A stretch of DNA of 64,000 bases from an uncultured Lachnospiraceae bacterium (GTDB taxonomy: Bacteria > Bacillota > Clostridia > Lachnospirales > Lachnospiraceae): assembly GCA_947630485.1 (NCBI GenBank), contig CANRHU010000008.1, forward strand, positions 1-64,000, given 5' to 3'. Shown piece after piece: positions 11,401 to 19,073 of the stretch. A program made the translations under genes and the position numbers. How positions within the stretch are numbered: position 1 is the stretch's first letter; each line of letters begins with the position of its first letter. The notes beneath the pieces are model-generated. The model was given only the letters and a program-made list of their open reading frames with translations. It was not told where the DNA came from and did not search any database.

Positions 11401-11702
11401 AATGCGCGGAAAACGGCAGGCAGGCCTGCGAGATGGTCAGCCAGTCCGAACCGGGCTATTACAACCTGATTCTGATGGACATCCAGATGCCGATTATGGA
11501 CGGATATGAAGCTACCCGCCGCATCCGCGCCCTGGACAATCCGGCTTTGGCCGGCCTTCCCATCATCGCCATGACCGCGAACGCCTTTGAGGAAGACCGC
11601 GAGCGGGCCCTGAAGGCCGGTATGAACGGCCATCTGGCCAAACCCATCGATCTGGACAAGATGATCGAATTACTGCGGGAACTGTTTCGCGGCAACGAGT
11701 GA
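8433..11702 (+). CDS. Hybrid sensor histidine kinase with two periplasmic-binding sensor domains and two receiver domains
   Basis: A 1089-residue membrane sensor. Order: signal peptide (1-26), two SBP_bac_3 solute-binding domains outside the cell (about 35-255 and 270-500), one membrane helix (about 510-530), a short coiled coil, HisKA with phospho-acceptor H582 in SHDIRTPMN, an HATPase domain (about 690-800) and two receiver domains. D874 (VDWSMPE) and D1016 (MDIQMPIMDG) are the likely phospho-acceptors. There is no Hpt domain and no DNA-binding output, so a phosphotransfer partner must be encoded elsewhere. The RBS is AGGAGGAATCTCTTT. Ligand unknown; amino acids or small organic solutes are typical for this domain. 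The last 33 bases overlap the convergent beta-helix gene. Confidence 0.9.
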   Translation: MKRKRLLCFVAAAALLLSSCLSAWAAEMTAEQPEVLRVGFFAFSGYHIIEEDGRRSGYGYEFLQRLAIHGGWSYEYIGYDGSYAEALDMLRSGEVDIVTSVSKTAEREEEFLFSDQSIGVNSTIFTVKAGNQDIVEGDYATYDGITVGMLEGNSKNANFERFAGEHGFSFRPVYFAGQDELTAALQNGSVDAAVTGSLRLLEDEWLLESFDASPFYICTRKDRKELMDRINSAINDMDLHDPNWRDTLHETYYSTDQGGSIIMNAGERAFLEEHSASGVPLKLLFNPDRVPYCYFRDGEAQGILPAIFDVLARRLGLNYEFIPVKDRKEYYDLRAAGAADIVLDFTGDYYLAEEEGYKITVPYFHTNFARLTLDDFTGTTSRLAVLERADAIDKLVASRYSEDMLIRFPNTEECVQAVIDGQADTAILYSYTAEQYARQDVRNRLTSVVFGDTSLSYAVANSVHGGRYLLSLLDKGADSFTDAELDAIQSREISAGRDDSVSLTAFLYRNPFYSVLAVFFFLLLLFAIAMLVIRTRNQRQLKKKIAQATSELQEKTEELTRALQAADAANRAKTTFLNNMSHDIRTPMNAIIGYTALTTTHLDNRERAQDYLAKIAQASNHLLSLINDVLDMSRIESGKVTISERPENLADILQSLRNIIQSDIHAKNMELFIDTVDVTDEEVYCDKLRLNQILLNLTSNAIKFTPAGGTVAVRITQKPSRSRERGLYEFRISDTGIGMSPEFAKTVFDPFTREQTSTVSGIQGTGLGMAITKNIVDMMGGTISVESEPGKGTTFTVNLELRFSAAHQEMDPIAELKGFRGLVVDDDMICCQSVSKMLRQIGMRAEWALSGREAIARTTEAVELIDPFEVYIVDWSMPELSGIETVKQIRKIVGHDSPIILMSAYDWSDIEQEARQAGVTGFISKPLFASDLHHTLERSLGRAAEDMPVKESALPQEESFAGKRILLAEDNELNREIATEILKEAGFLIECAENGRQACEMVSQSEPGYYNLILMDIQMPIMDGYEATRRIRALDNPALAGLPIIAMTANAFEEDRERALKAGMNGHLAKPIDLDKMIELLRELFRGNE

Positions 11703-12773
11703 ATCCGTATCGTCCAGGGCGAACGTGCTTCCCACATTTCCCGCCACAATGGAATTTTTGTGGCCGCCATAGTCCCTTAATATCTCCCGGGATGCCGCCT
11801 GGTTCAGCGCATTCTGGGAGATTACACATTCCGTTAAGTTCCGCGCCACGATGCCGTACCAGGGAGAACCGTCCGGCACATGCGTCTTCTCATTGCGCTC
11901 CCTGTGCGGCCAGCACCAGACCGTATTGCCGGTAAGCGTGATCCCCTCGCAGTTCTCCAGAAGGAACGCGCAGCTTAGATCCCCCTGCCGCTCGCTCCCG
12001 TCGTTGCGGCTCATATTGCCGGTGACGGTGCTGCCGCGGGAATTGCGGAAACAGACGGCCGGACCGAAATTATGGTCAAAGGAATTGCCCGTGACGTTGA
12101 TGTTGCGGGTATTCTCGCAGTAAATACCGCCGCCCCGGTTCCATTCGATCCGGTTGCCGGTATAACAGACCATGCCGGGCCCCGCGTTGACGCCGTAGAG
12201 GCGGTTGCCGGTAATCTGATTATCAATGACCCAGCCGTCGTAGCCCCGGTCCAGATCGATCCCATACTGCCCGTTTCCCGCAATCAGGCATCTCCGCACA
12301 GCGAACACCCAGACCCAGTCCAGTTTCAGCCCGCTGCCTGTAAAACTTGTAATGCGGCAATCCTCAAAACAGATATTCTGCTCCGTGCCGCGGTGTCGGG
12401 AATAGACGCCGTGCATACATTCCCCCAGATTCTGTCCGTCAAGCGTCAGGCCAATCATCCGCGTGCCGCAGACGCCATCCATGTCAAACAGGGCCGGCGC
12501 GCCGCCGCAGGCCGCCGAAATCACCGTGTTCCCCATCGTCTGCGGATCACGCAGACCGCCATTCTCATCTTTCCGATTCCCGTAGCCCCAGGCGGAATTT
12601 CCCAGAAGCGTGATATGTCCCGGCACCCGAACCGGACGGATCCGGTAATTTCCCGCCGGGAAATAGACCGTGCCGTTCTCCTTCGCGGCCGCGTCCATCG
12701 CCGCGGTCAGCGCGGCCGTATCGTCGGTCCGGCCGTCGCCCGCCGCGCCGAAATCCCTGATATTCAAATACAT
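11670..12773 (-). CDS. Right-handed beta-helix protein (pectate lyase-3/GH28-related)
   Basis: A 367-residue protein whose N-terminus (NIRDFGAAGDGRTDDTAALTAA) is the classic opening of the pectate_lyase_3/GH28-like fold. Many NxITGN-type beta-helix turns follow. No signal peptide is visible, so it acts in the cytoplasm or leaves by another route. Likely role: polysaccharide lyase, hydrolase or epimerase on a plant or host glycan; the exact reaction is not evident. The RBS AAGGAG lies nine bases before the ATG. Its 3' end overlaps the end of the kinase gene on the opposite strand. Confidence 0.8.
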   Translation of the reverse strand: MYLNIRDFGAAGDGRTDDTAALTAAMDAAAKENGTVYFPAGNYRIRPVRVPGHITLLGNSAWGYGNRKDENGGLRDPQTMGNTVISAACGGAPALFDMDGVCGTRMIGLTLDGQNLGECMHGVYSRHRGTEQNICFEDCRITSFTGSGLKLDWVWVFAVRRCLIAGNGQYGIDLDRGYDGWVIDNQITGNRLYGVNAGPGMVCYTGNRIEWNRGGGIYCENTRNINVTGNSFDHNFGPAVCFRNSRGSTVTGNMSRNDGSERQGDLSCAFLLENCEGITLTGNTVWCWPHRERNEKTHVPDGSPWYGIVARNLTECVISQNALNQAASREILRDYGGHKNSIVAGNVGSTFALDDTDSLVAAKQFPQ

Positions 12774-12884
12774 CCGTTTCTTCTCCTTTTCTTAAATCCC
12801 CCGGAGCATGATCGTTTTTGCCATAAGAATGCCCCTCTCCCTGTAAAACATACCGTCATAAACAAATTCGCGGACTGACGGAAA

Positions 12885-13457
12885 TCACCTGTAATCGCAA
12901 TATTCCCAGTGATCGTTGATCACTCCGATCCCCTGAAGATAAGAATAAATGATCACCGGCCCCGCGAATTTGAACCCTCTCTTTTTGAGATCCCTGCTGA
13001 CCCGCTCGGACAGCTCGTCCTTCGCGGGCATATTCTTCCTATCGGTCAGATGATGGTCAATGACCTTTCCGTCTGTGAATCCCCAGATATACCGGTCGAA
13101 GCTGCCGAATTCCTCCTGCACCTTAAGAAACGCCTGCGCATTCGTAACCGCGGCTTCGATCTTCCGCCTGTTCCGGATAATCCCGGCGTCCTGCATCAGC
13201 TCCCCGATCTTCTTCCCGTCATAAGCCGCCACGATCTGTGGATCGAACCCGTCGAACGCCCTGCGGAAATGCTTCTCTTTCCGCAGAATGATATCCCAGC
13301 TCACGCCGGCCTGCATTCCCTCCAGAATCAGCATTGCGAAAAGCTCCCGGTCGCGGTGCTCCGGTTTGCACCAGCGGGTGTCATGATAACGGAGGGACTC
13401 CTCCGAAATACGCCTCTGTCCCTCGCCGGCGGCCCAATCACATCTCTTTTTCTCCAT
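12885..13457 (-). CDS. tag: DNA-3-methyladenine glycosylase I
   Basis: A 190-residue protein of the Tag family, which removes 3-methyladenine from alkylated DNA by base excision. Characteristic features are the early Cys/Trp (RCDW) that starts the zinc site, YHDTRW, FAMLILEGMQAGVSW and the C-terminal CDYR-type end. Length is normal. It is a housekeeping gene lodged between carbohydrate genes of the same orientation. Confidence 0.93.
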   Translation of the reverse strand: MEKKRCDWAAGEGQRRISEESLRYHDTRWCKPEHRDRELFAMLILEGMQAGVSWDIILRKEKHFRRAFDGFDPQIVAAYDGKKIGELMQDAGIIRNRRKIEAAVTNAQAFLKVQEEFGSFDRYIWGFTDGKVIDHHLTDRKNMPAKDELSERVSRDLKKRGFKFAGPVIIYSYLQGIGVINDHWEYCDYR

Positions 13458-13506
13458 ATCCCTGCCTCACATAACCTTTCGTCCCAAACATTCCCGCACC
13501 AGCATA

Positions 13507-13532
13507 ATGGCTATGCGTTTCCGCATAGCCAT
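13507..13532 (-). terminator. Perfect 11-bp hairpin after the AGE epimerase gene
   Basis: ATGGCTATGCG and CGCATAGCCAT pair perfectly around a 4-base loop, starting 14 bp after the stop codon. The T-run is poor, so it may stabilise the mRNA end rather than terminate transcription. Confidence 0.5.
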
Positions 13533-13545
13533 CCTACAGTAAGCT

Positions 13546-14790
13546 TTACAGGCTGCCGCAATTCACAGCCGCCGCGATCGACACGCCGATCCGGCCGTTG
13601 TACGGGATCAGCGTCGCCTGGAACGCATGGTACAGATCGGATTTGCCGGGCCATACCGTACCCATCAGCTGATTCTTCTCATCCAGCTGATGGAACCAGG
13701 AACCGTTGACATGATCCAGCACCACCGTATCCAGATACTCCATAAACGCCGCGTAATCCTTCGCATACGCTTCCTCGCCGGTGACCCGGTAAAGAACCGC
13801 GGAGGTGTTGATGGCTTCCGCCAGCGTCCAGTGCATCCGGTCATGGACGACTGCCTTGCCGTTCCAGTCCGTCGTATAGACGATGCCCGGCGCCCCGTCG
13901 CAGTTCCATGCGTCGGAGACAGCCCTGCGGTACAGATTCTTCGCCGCGTCCAGATACTTCGCGCTCTTTTCGGAATCCAGACCATAGGTGGACGCCGTCC
14001 ACTGCGTGATCAGCCGCGCCCACTCGATTCCGTGCCCCGGCGTCGCGCCGTAAGGCTTGAACGGATCGTCCGGCTTCTCCTTATTGCATTCCAGATTCAC
14101 CACCCAGTCGCTGGAGAAATGCTCCGGCAGACGCCAGTCGTTCTGCCGCGCCCAGGTAAGCACATGATCGATGATCCTTCCCGCGCGGACGCGGTACTTC
14201 TCATCACCCACCGCGTCGGCCACCGCCAGAAACGCCTCCACCGTGTGCATATTGGCGTTCAGGCCGCGGTATGCGTCAAGCTCGGTAAACTCCGTATTCC
14301 AGGTATCGCAGGACAGGCCCTCCTCCTCGTTCCAGAATTTCTCATCATAAATCCCGCAGGCGTCCTCAAGAAGCTTCTCGGCGCCTTCCCGTCCGGCGAG
14401 CAGCGCGGAGGTAGCCGCCAGAATCACGAACGCGTGGGCGTAACACTGCTTGGTCGGGAGATAACCCCCGTCCGCCTTAAGTCCCGCGTACCAGCCTCCG
14501 TTTGCGTCGTCATGCAGCTCTCCCATAAGACCCTTTAAACCCTGGTCCGCCAGTTCGCCGCAGCCCTCATAGCCCTGCATGTGACCGATGCTGTACACAT
14601 GAACCATGCGGGATGTGACCCAGGTCTCCCTGGGCCTGTCCGTCCATGGCGTGCCATCGTCTCCCAAATAATAGGACGAGCCGCCCGGGGATGGAAATCT
14701 CTTGCCGAAGTTAAGGATTCCTTCGCCAACCCCTTTTAAAAACGTAAGATTTTCCTTTGTGTCTATCTGATACTTCTGTACATTGCCCAT
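13546..14790 (-). CDS. AGE-family sugar epimerase/isomerase
   Basis: A 414-residue (alpha/alpha)6-barrel protein of the N-acylglucosamine 2-epimerase superfamily, closest in feel to the YihS/mannose isomerase branch. Recognisable segments include RVWVTSR-like ETWVTSRMVHVYS, ANMHTVEAFLA (His of the active site) and GATPGHGIEWARL. The reaction would be aldose-ketose isomerisation or 2-epimerisation of a monosaccharide in the cytosol; the substrate cannot be told. The RBS is CAGGAGGTAAACGGCT. It lies downstream of a carboxylesterase in the carbohydrate region, suggesting a role in sugar catabolism. Confidence 0.8.
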   Translation of the reverse strand: MGNVQKYQIDTKENLTFLKGVGEGILNFGKRFPSPGGSSYYLGDDGTPWTDRPRETWVTSRMVHVYSIGHMQGYEGCGELADQGLKGLMGELHDDANGGWYAGLKADGGYLPTKQCYAHAFVILAATSALLAGREGAEKLLEDACGIYDEKFWNEEEGLSCDTWNTEFTELDAYRGLNANMHTVEAFLAVADAVGDEKYRVRAGRIIDHVLTWARQNDWRLPEHFSSDWVVNLECNKEKPDDPFKPYGATPGHGIEWARLITQWTASTYGLDSEKSAKYLDAAKNLYRRAVSDAWNCDGAPGIVYTTDWNGKAVVHDRMHWTLAEAINTSAVLYRVTGEEAYAKDYAAFMEYLDTVVLDHVNGSWFHQLDEKNQLMGTVWPGKSDLYHAFQATLIPYNGRIGVSIAAAVNCGSL

Positions 14791-14816
14791 AGCCGTTTAC
14801 CTCCTGTTCTCCTCCT

Positions 14817-14846
14817 ATCCTATCACACTTCTGTGTACTGTCACAA
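14817..14846 (-). promoter_or_regulatory. Possible promoter of the AGE epimerase gene
   Basis: On the minus strand TTGTGA and TAGGAT are 18 bp apart, about 27 bp before the start codon. Both boxes are only moderate matches. Confidence 0.35.
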
Positions 14847-14863
14847 GAGGATTTGAAAAAAAT

Positions 14864-14999
14864 TTACATTCTTGGCAAATCGGCCGCGGCGTCCTGCCTG
14901 CGCGTGCTGCTTTCGTCCACGATCTCAAACGCCTCGTAATCCAGCAAAGGCCTTCACCAGCTCGTGCGCCCTCTGTCTCGCTTTTTCTCTGTCTCTCAT
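14864..14999 (-). pseudogene. Short, probably frameshifted gene remnant
   Basis: AAGGAGACGAAAC precedes an ATG at 14999. It opens a highly charged peptide (MRDREKARQRAHELVKAFAG) that stops after 24 residues at 14925. In the next frame an acidic, plausible continuation (LDYEAFEIVDESSTRRQ) runs to a TAA at 14864. The good RBS and continuation suggest a small gene broken by one frameshift. I recognise no family. The rest of 14791-15083 has no other gene. Confidence 0.35.
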
Positions 15000-15083
15000 G
15001 TTTCGTCTCCTTAACGTTTCACCATACGGCTTACGATCAGACGCGTCCGCACCGTACGGATGCGTGAAAACTCGAGCAGGGCG

Positions 15084-16625
15084 TCACCGCGCTTTGCCCG
15101 CATGGAAATGCTTCGCGGTCATATCGATCAAAAACTCTATAAACGGCGTCTCCGGTTCTGTCACCGGCGCCGCGCCGCCGCGTCCAAACACCATATTGCA
15201 GGGCGTTTCATCCGTGTATGGGATCCACTCCGGCATCGGAGCGCCGTCTGCGTCCGGGCCGTTGGGATTGCCGGTCTTGATGAAATTGGCCCAGTAATTG
15301 CACATCTGTCTGGCCAAATCATAATGCTTTCCCACGAAGGGACGCCAGCACTTGGCCAAAGTCTCAAAGAAGAACCACAGATCTACGGAGTGGAAGGTGC
15401 CGGGATGATCCCAGCCCGGAATCTCCGCGTCAAACCGGTAGTAATAGTAATCATTGGCGCTCCCGAGCCGCTTCTTCTCCCTGAACAGGCTCTTGGCCGT
15501 ACACTCGATACCCGAGACTTTCGCATAGAAGCCCGGCCGGTCCGCCCTGTGCGCCTCCCCGAACGCGAGAAACTTCTGCGCCTGCGTTTCCCCGAACGCC
15601 TTCTCCGCCTTCTGACGCAGCTCCTCCTCGGAGTCCGCCCGCAGGAAATTGGGGAATTCATCGCCGGTATTGCCGGCCATGATCGGCACGTCCACACAGT
15701 TTCCCTCCGCAATCAGCCTGAGCGGCTCGCCGACACAGAAGCGGCCGTCCTCCACCGAAAACATCCTGCGGTGGGTCTGGACATATTCGCCGTATTTGTG
15801 CAGGATGTGAAAGGCGTCCAGCTTTCTCGCCTCTTCCAGGGTGGAGACGCCGAGAAATTCAAAGAAATCCGCCCCGTTCTTCTCCGCCGACGCAAGCGGT
15901 TCCGGAGTCCCGATTCCGCCTTCACCGTAGGGGCTTCGGATCATTCCGCTCATTACCACAGCCTTCCGGAACAGCCCCTTGTTGGCGGGACAGGCAATCT
16001 GGCTTAAGACGCTGCCGCCTCCGGCCGACTGGCCCGCGATCGTGATATTGTCCGGATCTCCGCCGAAGGCCGCGATATTGCGGACCACCCAGCGAAGGCC
16101 TGCCTGCTGGTCAAGATTTCCGAAATTGGCCGGCGCATCCGGCTGCTCGGCGGTAATCTGGGGATGGGCCAGGAACCCGAACACGTTGATCCGGTAATTC
16201 ACCGTCACGACGACCACACCGCGCCGCGCCAGGCGCTCGCCGTCAAATTCCATCTCGGCCGGATAGCCCCACTGCAGGCCGCCGCCGAAGAACCACACCA
16301 GAACCGGCTGCCGTTCCTCCGCGCTCTTCGCGCCTGTCCAGATGTTTAAATACAGGCAGTCCTCGTCCATGGCGATATCCGGATCCACATGCCACTCCCG
16401 GCAGTAGATGTCCGTCCCCACCCCTGGCCGATCCTGCACGGAAATGGGCGCAAAGCGGTAAGCGTCGCGTATTCCCTCCCAGTTCCCGCAGGGCTGTGGC
16501 GCCCTCCAGCGGTTCTCTCCGATGGGCGGAGCGGCAAAGGGTACGCCCTTAAACGCCGTGATCCGCGGATCCGCGGCCTCGATTCCTCTTACCAGTCCGT
16601 TTTCCGTTCTCGCGATTCTGATCAT
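15084..16625 (-). CDS. Type-B carboxylesterase (PnbA-like)
   Basis: An alpha/beta-hydrolase of the carboxylesterase/lipase type-B family (513 aa from the chosen start). The nucleophile is S200 in GQSAGGGS, with the oxyanion GGG motif in WFFGGGLQWG and the EDCLYLNIW signature. The His region is FHSVDLWFFF. The ATG at 16625 has GGAGG sequences close by; an in-frame ATG 13 codons upstream lacks a properly spaced site. No signal peptide, so it should act inside the cell, perhaps on aryl or acetyl esters of imported plant oligosaccharides. The extreme 3' end partly resembles the dispersed CGCATGGAAAT repeat of this window. Confidence 0.87.
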   Translation of the reverse strand: MIRIARTENGLVRGIEAADPRITAFKGVPFAAPPIGENRWRAPQPCGNWEGIRDAYRFAPISVQDRPGVGTDIYCREWHVDPDIAMDEDCLYLNIWTGAKSAEERQPVLVWFFGGGLQWGYPAEMEFDGERLARRGVVVVTVNYRINVFGFLAHPQITAEQPDAPANFGNLDQQAGLRWVVRNIAAFGGDPDNITIAGQSAGGGSVLSQIACPANKGLFRKAVVMSGMIRSPYGEGGIGTPEPLASAEKNGADFFEFLGVSTLEEARKLDAFHILHKYGEYVQTHRRMFSVEDGRFCVGEPLRLIAEGNCVDVPIMAGNTGDEFPNFLRADSEEELRQKAEKAFGETQAQKFLAFGEAHRADRPGFYAKVSGIECTAKSLFREKKRLGSANDYYYYRFDAEIPGWDHPGTFHSVDLWFFFETLAKCWRPFVGKHYDLARQMCNYWANFIKTGNPNGPDADGAPMPEWIPYTDETPCNMVFGRGGAAPVTEPETPFIEFLIDMTAKHFHAGKAR

Positions 16626-16789
16626 ATCCTCCTGCCTCCATACATTTTCTTTCTCAAATGGCATCCCTCTTTATAACCGCACGACCCTGTATGCGGAACC
16701 CACGCTGCCGGTGCATCTTCTTTCCTGCATGCTTGCCTATGCGACTAGCTCTGACCTGCATCAGACCGCGCATCCGTAATTGTGCGGTC

Positions 16790-18028
16790 TCACCAGATCC
16801 GATACCTGCCGCTCAGTGCCAGGAACGCGAAGAAGTACAGGCAGTTATCATAATACCGCCGGTTGCCCTTCCGCATCGGCAGCTCCCAGAAATGCTCCAC
16901 CCACATGCGGGCAATCCGGGCGCGCTCCGAAAGACCGCTCCCGCTCTCACTTCCGCTCCCGGCCATACCGGTCTCTTTGTTTCTGCCGCCGTCTTTACCA
17001 AAGACTCCGCCGCTTCCGTCCAGCCGCTCCGGCACCGCCAGCGCCCCCTGGGCGGCCGTAGCCGTGATCGCGATCGGATGCAGGGCCGCGTTCGCAATCG
17101 GCGTCCCATCCACCTCGTAGATGCAGAACGGCTCCGCCGCCCGCTCGACTCCGAGATAATGCTGCAGACGCTCCACCGCCGCCCGCTGGCCCTCATCGAC
17201 GCCAAACCATTCAAAATCAAGCCCGATATTGGCCGCCGTCCGGTAGGAATCGCTGAAAAACCAGTCATGCCGGTCCTTCGTCCAGAAAACCCGCTTCACC
17301 GGGCTTCCGTCAAACTCTGCGTACTCCGCCGACATCCCCGTCGCCGGATGACAGGCGATTGCCAGATACTTCCGGCTGGCCTGCGCCGCCTCCTTCCAGA
17401 AGGGCCGGTCCTCCTCATACGCCCACCGGGCGAACAGCTCATAAAAATGCGGCAGATGGTAGGACGGATCCGTAAACGGACTGCCCGGAACGAACAGGAT
17501 CAGATGATTCTCCCGGTTCCACATCGCGTGTCCCGGCCTGCCGTTCTCCCCTTTGTGCAGGCACGCCCGCAGGATCTCCTTCGCCTCTTTCTCGTAGTTA
17601 AAAATGCCTTCGCCGTTTCCCCAGCGGTGGGCGGCAAAGAAGAGCGCCATCGCGAAGAATTCCTCGCCGTCCGGCGCCGGACCGTGGGCGTTCTTCTTGC
17701 CATCCGGCGCGCAGGACCATGCAAAATACCCCTCATTCGGCCCGTCATCCATCCACATATACGTCTTGGCCCATTTCCAGATGCGGTCGAATTCTTCCTT
17801 CATATCCAGCTGGACGCTTATCATCATGCCGTAGGACATGCCCTCGGTCCGGGCGTCCAGATTCCCGGTATCCTCGATATAGGCCATATCATCCCCAGCT
17901 GGGAAATAGACCCTGTCTTCCTCGTCATAGAAAAATGTATGTACGATCTCCTTAAGTCTCGTCTCGATCTCCGCCTCGCTTTTGCCGATCTCGGCGAATA
18001 CGTTGCGGTACTCCTTTTTTAATTCCAT
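16790..18028 (-). CDS. GH8 reducing-end xylose-releasing exo-oligoxylanase
   Basis: A 412-residue GH8 enzyme resembling Rex from Bacillus halodurans: EYRNVFAEIG near the start, then DARTEGMSYGMM with the likely acid E62, and GPAPDGEEFFAMALFFAAHRWG. Rex enzymes release xylose from the reducing end of xylo-oligosaccharides in the cytoplasm, and no signal peptide is seen here. A Gly/Ser/Glu-rich stretch around residues 333-368 is another probable low-complexity insertion. It is the last clear member of the leftward importer operon, 12 bp after the U32-like gene, which points to xylo-oligosaccharides as a cargo. A GC hairpin follows at about 16762-16791. Confidence 0.9.
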   Translation of the reverse strand: MELKKEYRNVFAEIGKSEAEIETRLKEIVHTFFYDEEDRVYFPAGDDMAYIEDTGNLDARTEGMSYGMMISVQLDMKEEFDRIWKWAKTYMWMDDGPNEGYFAWSCAPDGKKNAHGPAPDGEEFFAMALFFAAHRWGNGEGIFNYEKEAKEILRACLHKGENGRPGHAMWNRENHLILFVPGSPFTDPSYHLPHFYELFARWAYEEDRPFWKEAAQASRKYLAIACHPATGMSAEYAEFDGSPVKRVFWTKDRHDWFFSDSYRTAANIGLDFEWFGVDEGQRAAVERLQHYLGVERAAEPFCIYEVDGTPIANAALHPIAITATAAQGALAVPERLDGSGGVFGKDGGRNKETGMAGSGSESGSGLSERARIARMWVEHFWELPMRKGNRRYYDNCLYFFAFLALSGRYRIW

Positions 18029-18040
18029 AATTTCTCCTTT

Positions 18041-19063
18041 TTATCTTTTCCTGCCGCCCTTCGGCATATGCCCCTGCAGAGACCTTCCGCTCATCGGACC
18101 GCCCAGCGGTCTTCCGCCAACCGGCCGGCCCATAGGAACCGTTCCTCCCGAAGCGCCTCCAGCAGCCGCTCCCCGCAGATCCGCCAGCGTCCGATCCAGC
18201 TTTCCGCGGATGAACTCCCGCTCCTCATCCTTCACCAGATAATAAAGATACGATTCCTTCACCAGCTCCTCCGGGAGTCCCCGGCCCACCAGCTTGAAAT
18301 TCACAAAGCCCCGCTCCGCGTAGGCTTCAATCTCATCCTTCCCGATAAACCCGGCCCGCTTCTGGCATTCCGCAAAGGTCCGGCTCTCCTGAATACGGTT
18401 CGGGCACCGAAACGACGATTCCTTATCAAATTCCAGCTGCATCCGGGATTCCTCCCGGTAATGGTCGGCCCGCACTCTACAGCCCGGCTTACAGATCTCA
18501 TCCACCAGGATCTCCACCTTGCCGGCGTAAGGCTTGATCATGTTCAGCACTTCCTCATTGTGGTTCAGATCGTAGTCCAGTACCACCAAAAAATAGTCCT
18601 TCGCGAGCTCATTTTTCAGCGTCTCCGGATCCAGCATCCGCTTGGTGGTGGAGGAAATGATCTTAAATCCGGGATACTCCTGGCGGACATAGTCCTCCAG
18701 AACCTGCGTGTTCGCCAGCACCTGGTTCATCCCATTGTCCGCCATCTGCATGATCAGATTGCAGTAGGTATCGTTTACATGCTTTTCCGTCAACAGGGAA
18801 TTGGTCCAGGTGAAACGCACCGGAACGCCCTTGCTGTTGTAGGCCTGGAGAATTTTCCTGATATCGGTCTTCGCGGCGATCCCGAACACGGCGCGGCCGC
18901 CGTTCCAGATGGCGCCCGGAAATGTGCCGTAGACGGAACCGATCTTATACCCGTCCCGGAAGCGCTCCGGATAATCCTTCATCAGATTCAGAAGCACCTG
19001 ATTCAAAAAACGGAAATAGCAGAAGCCCGGCAGATGCCAGTAAATCTCTCTCTTTTCGCCCAT
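18041..19063 (-). CDS. U32-like TIM-barrel protein, paralogue B
   Basis: A 340-residue protein of no established function, paralogous to the gene just upstream. Both open with HLPGxxYxFxLN-type sequence, share VLEDYVRQxYPGFKI and VVLDYxLN, and carry a Cys-rich loop (here ICKPGCRVRADHY and FRCPNR). The C-terminal NFKLVGRG matches the FKIEGR box of U32 peptidases and UbiU/UbiV, which are TIM barrels and in UbiU/UbiV bind a 4Fe-4S cluster. The last 35 residues are a Gly/Arg/Pro-rich tail (GGxxxGGxxxGRPVGGRPLGG) absent from the paralogue. RBS AAGGAGAGCAT. A metal-binding or radical-type role is inference. Confidence 0.5.
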   Translation of the reverse strand: MGEKREIYWHLPGFCYFRFLNQVLLNLMKDYPERFRDGYKIGSVYGTFPGAIWNGGRAVFGIAAKTDIRKILQAYNSKGVPVRFTWTNSLLTEKHVNDTYCNLIMQMADNGMNQVLANTQVLEDYVRQEYPGFKIISSTTKRMLDPETLKNELAKDYFLVVLDYDLNHNEEVLNMIKPYAGKVEILVDEICKPGCRVRADHYREESRMQLEFDKESSFRCPNRIQESRTFAECQKRAGFIGKDEIEAYAERGFVNFKLVGRGLPEELVKESYLYYLVKDEEREFIRGKLDRTLADLRGAAAGGASGGTVPMGRPVGGRPLGGPMSGRSLQGHMPKGGRKR

Positions 19064-19073
19064 ATGCTCTCCT

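Noticed and set aside
10590..11633. 347-codon frame antisense to the kinase receiver domains
   Set aside because: It is a compositional shadow with no independent coding evidence.
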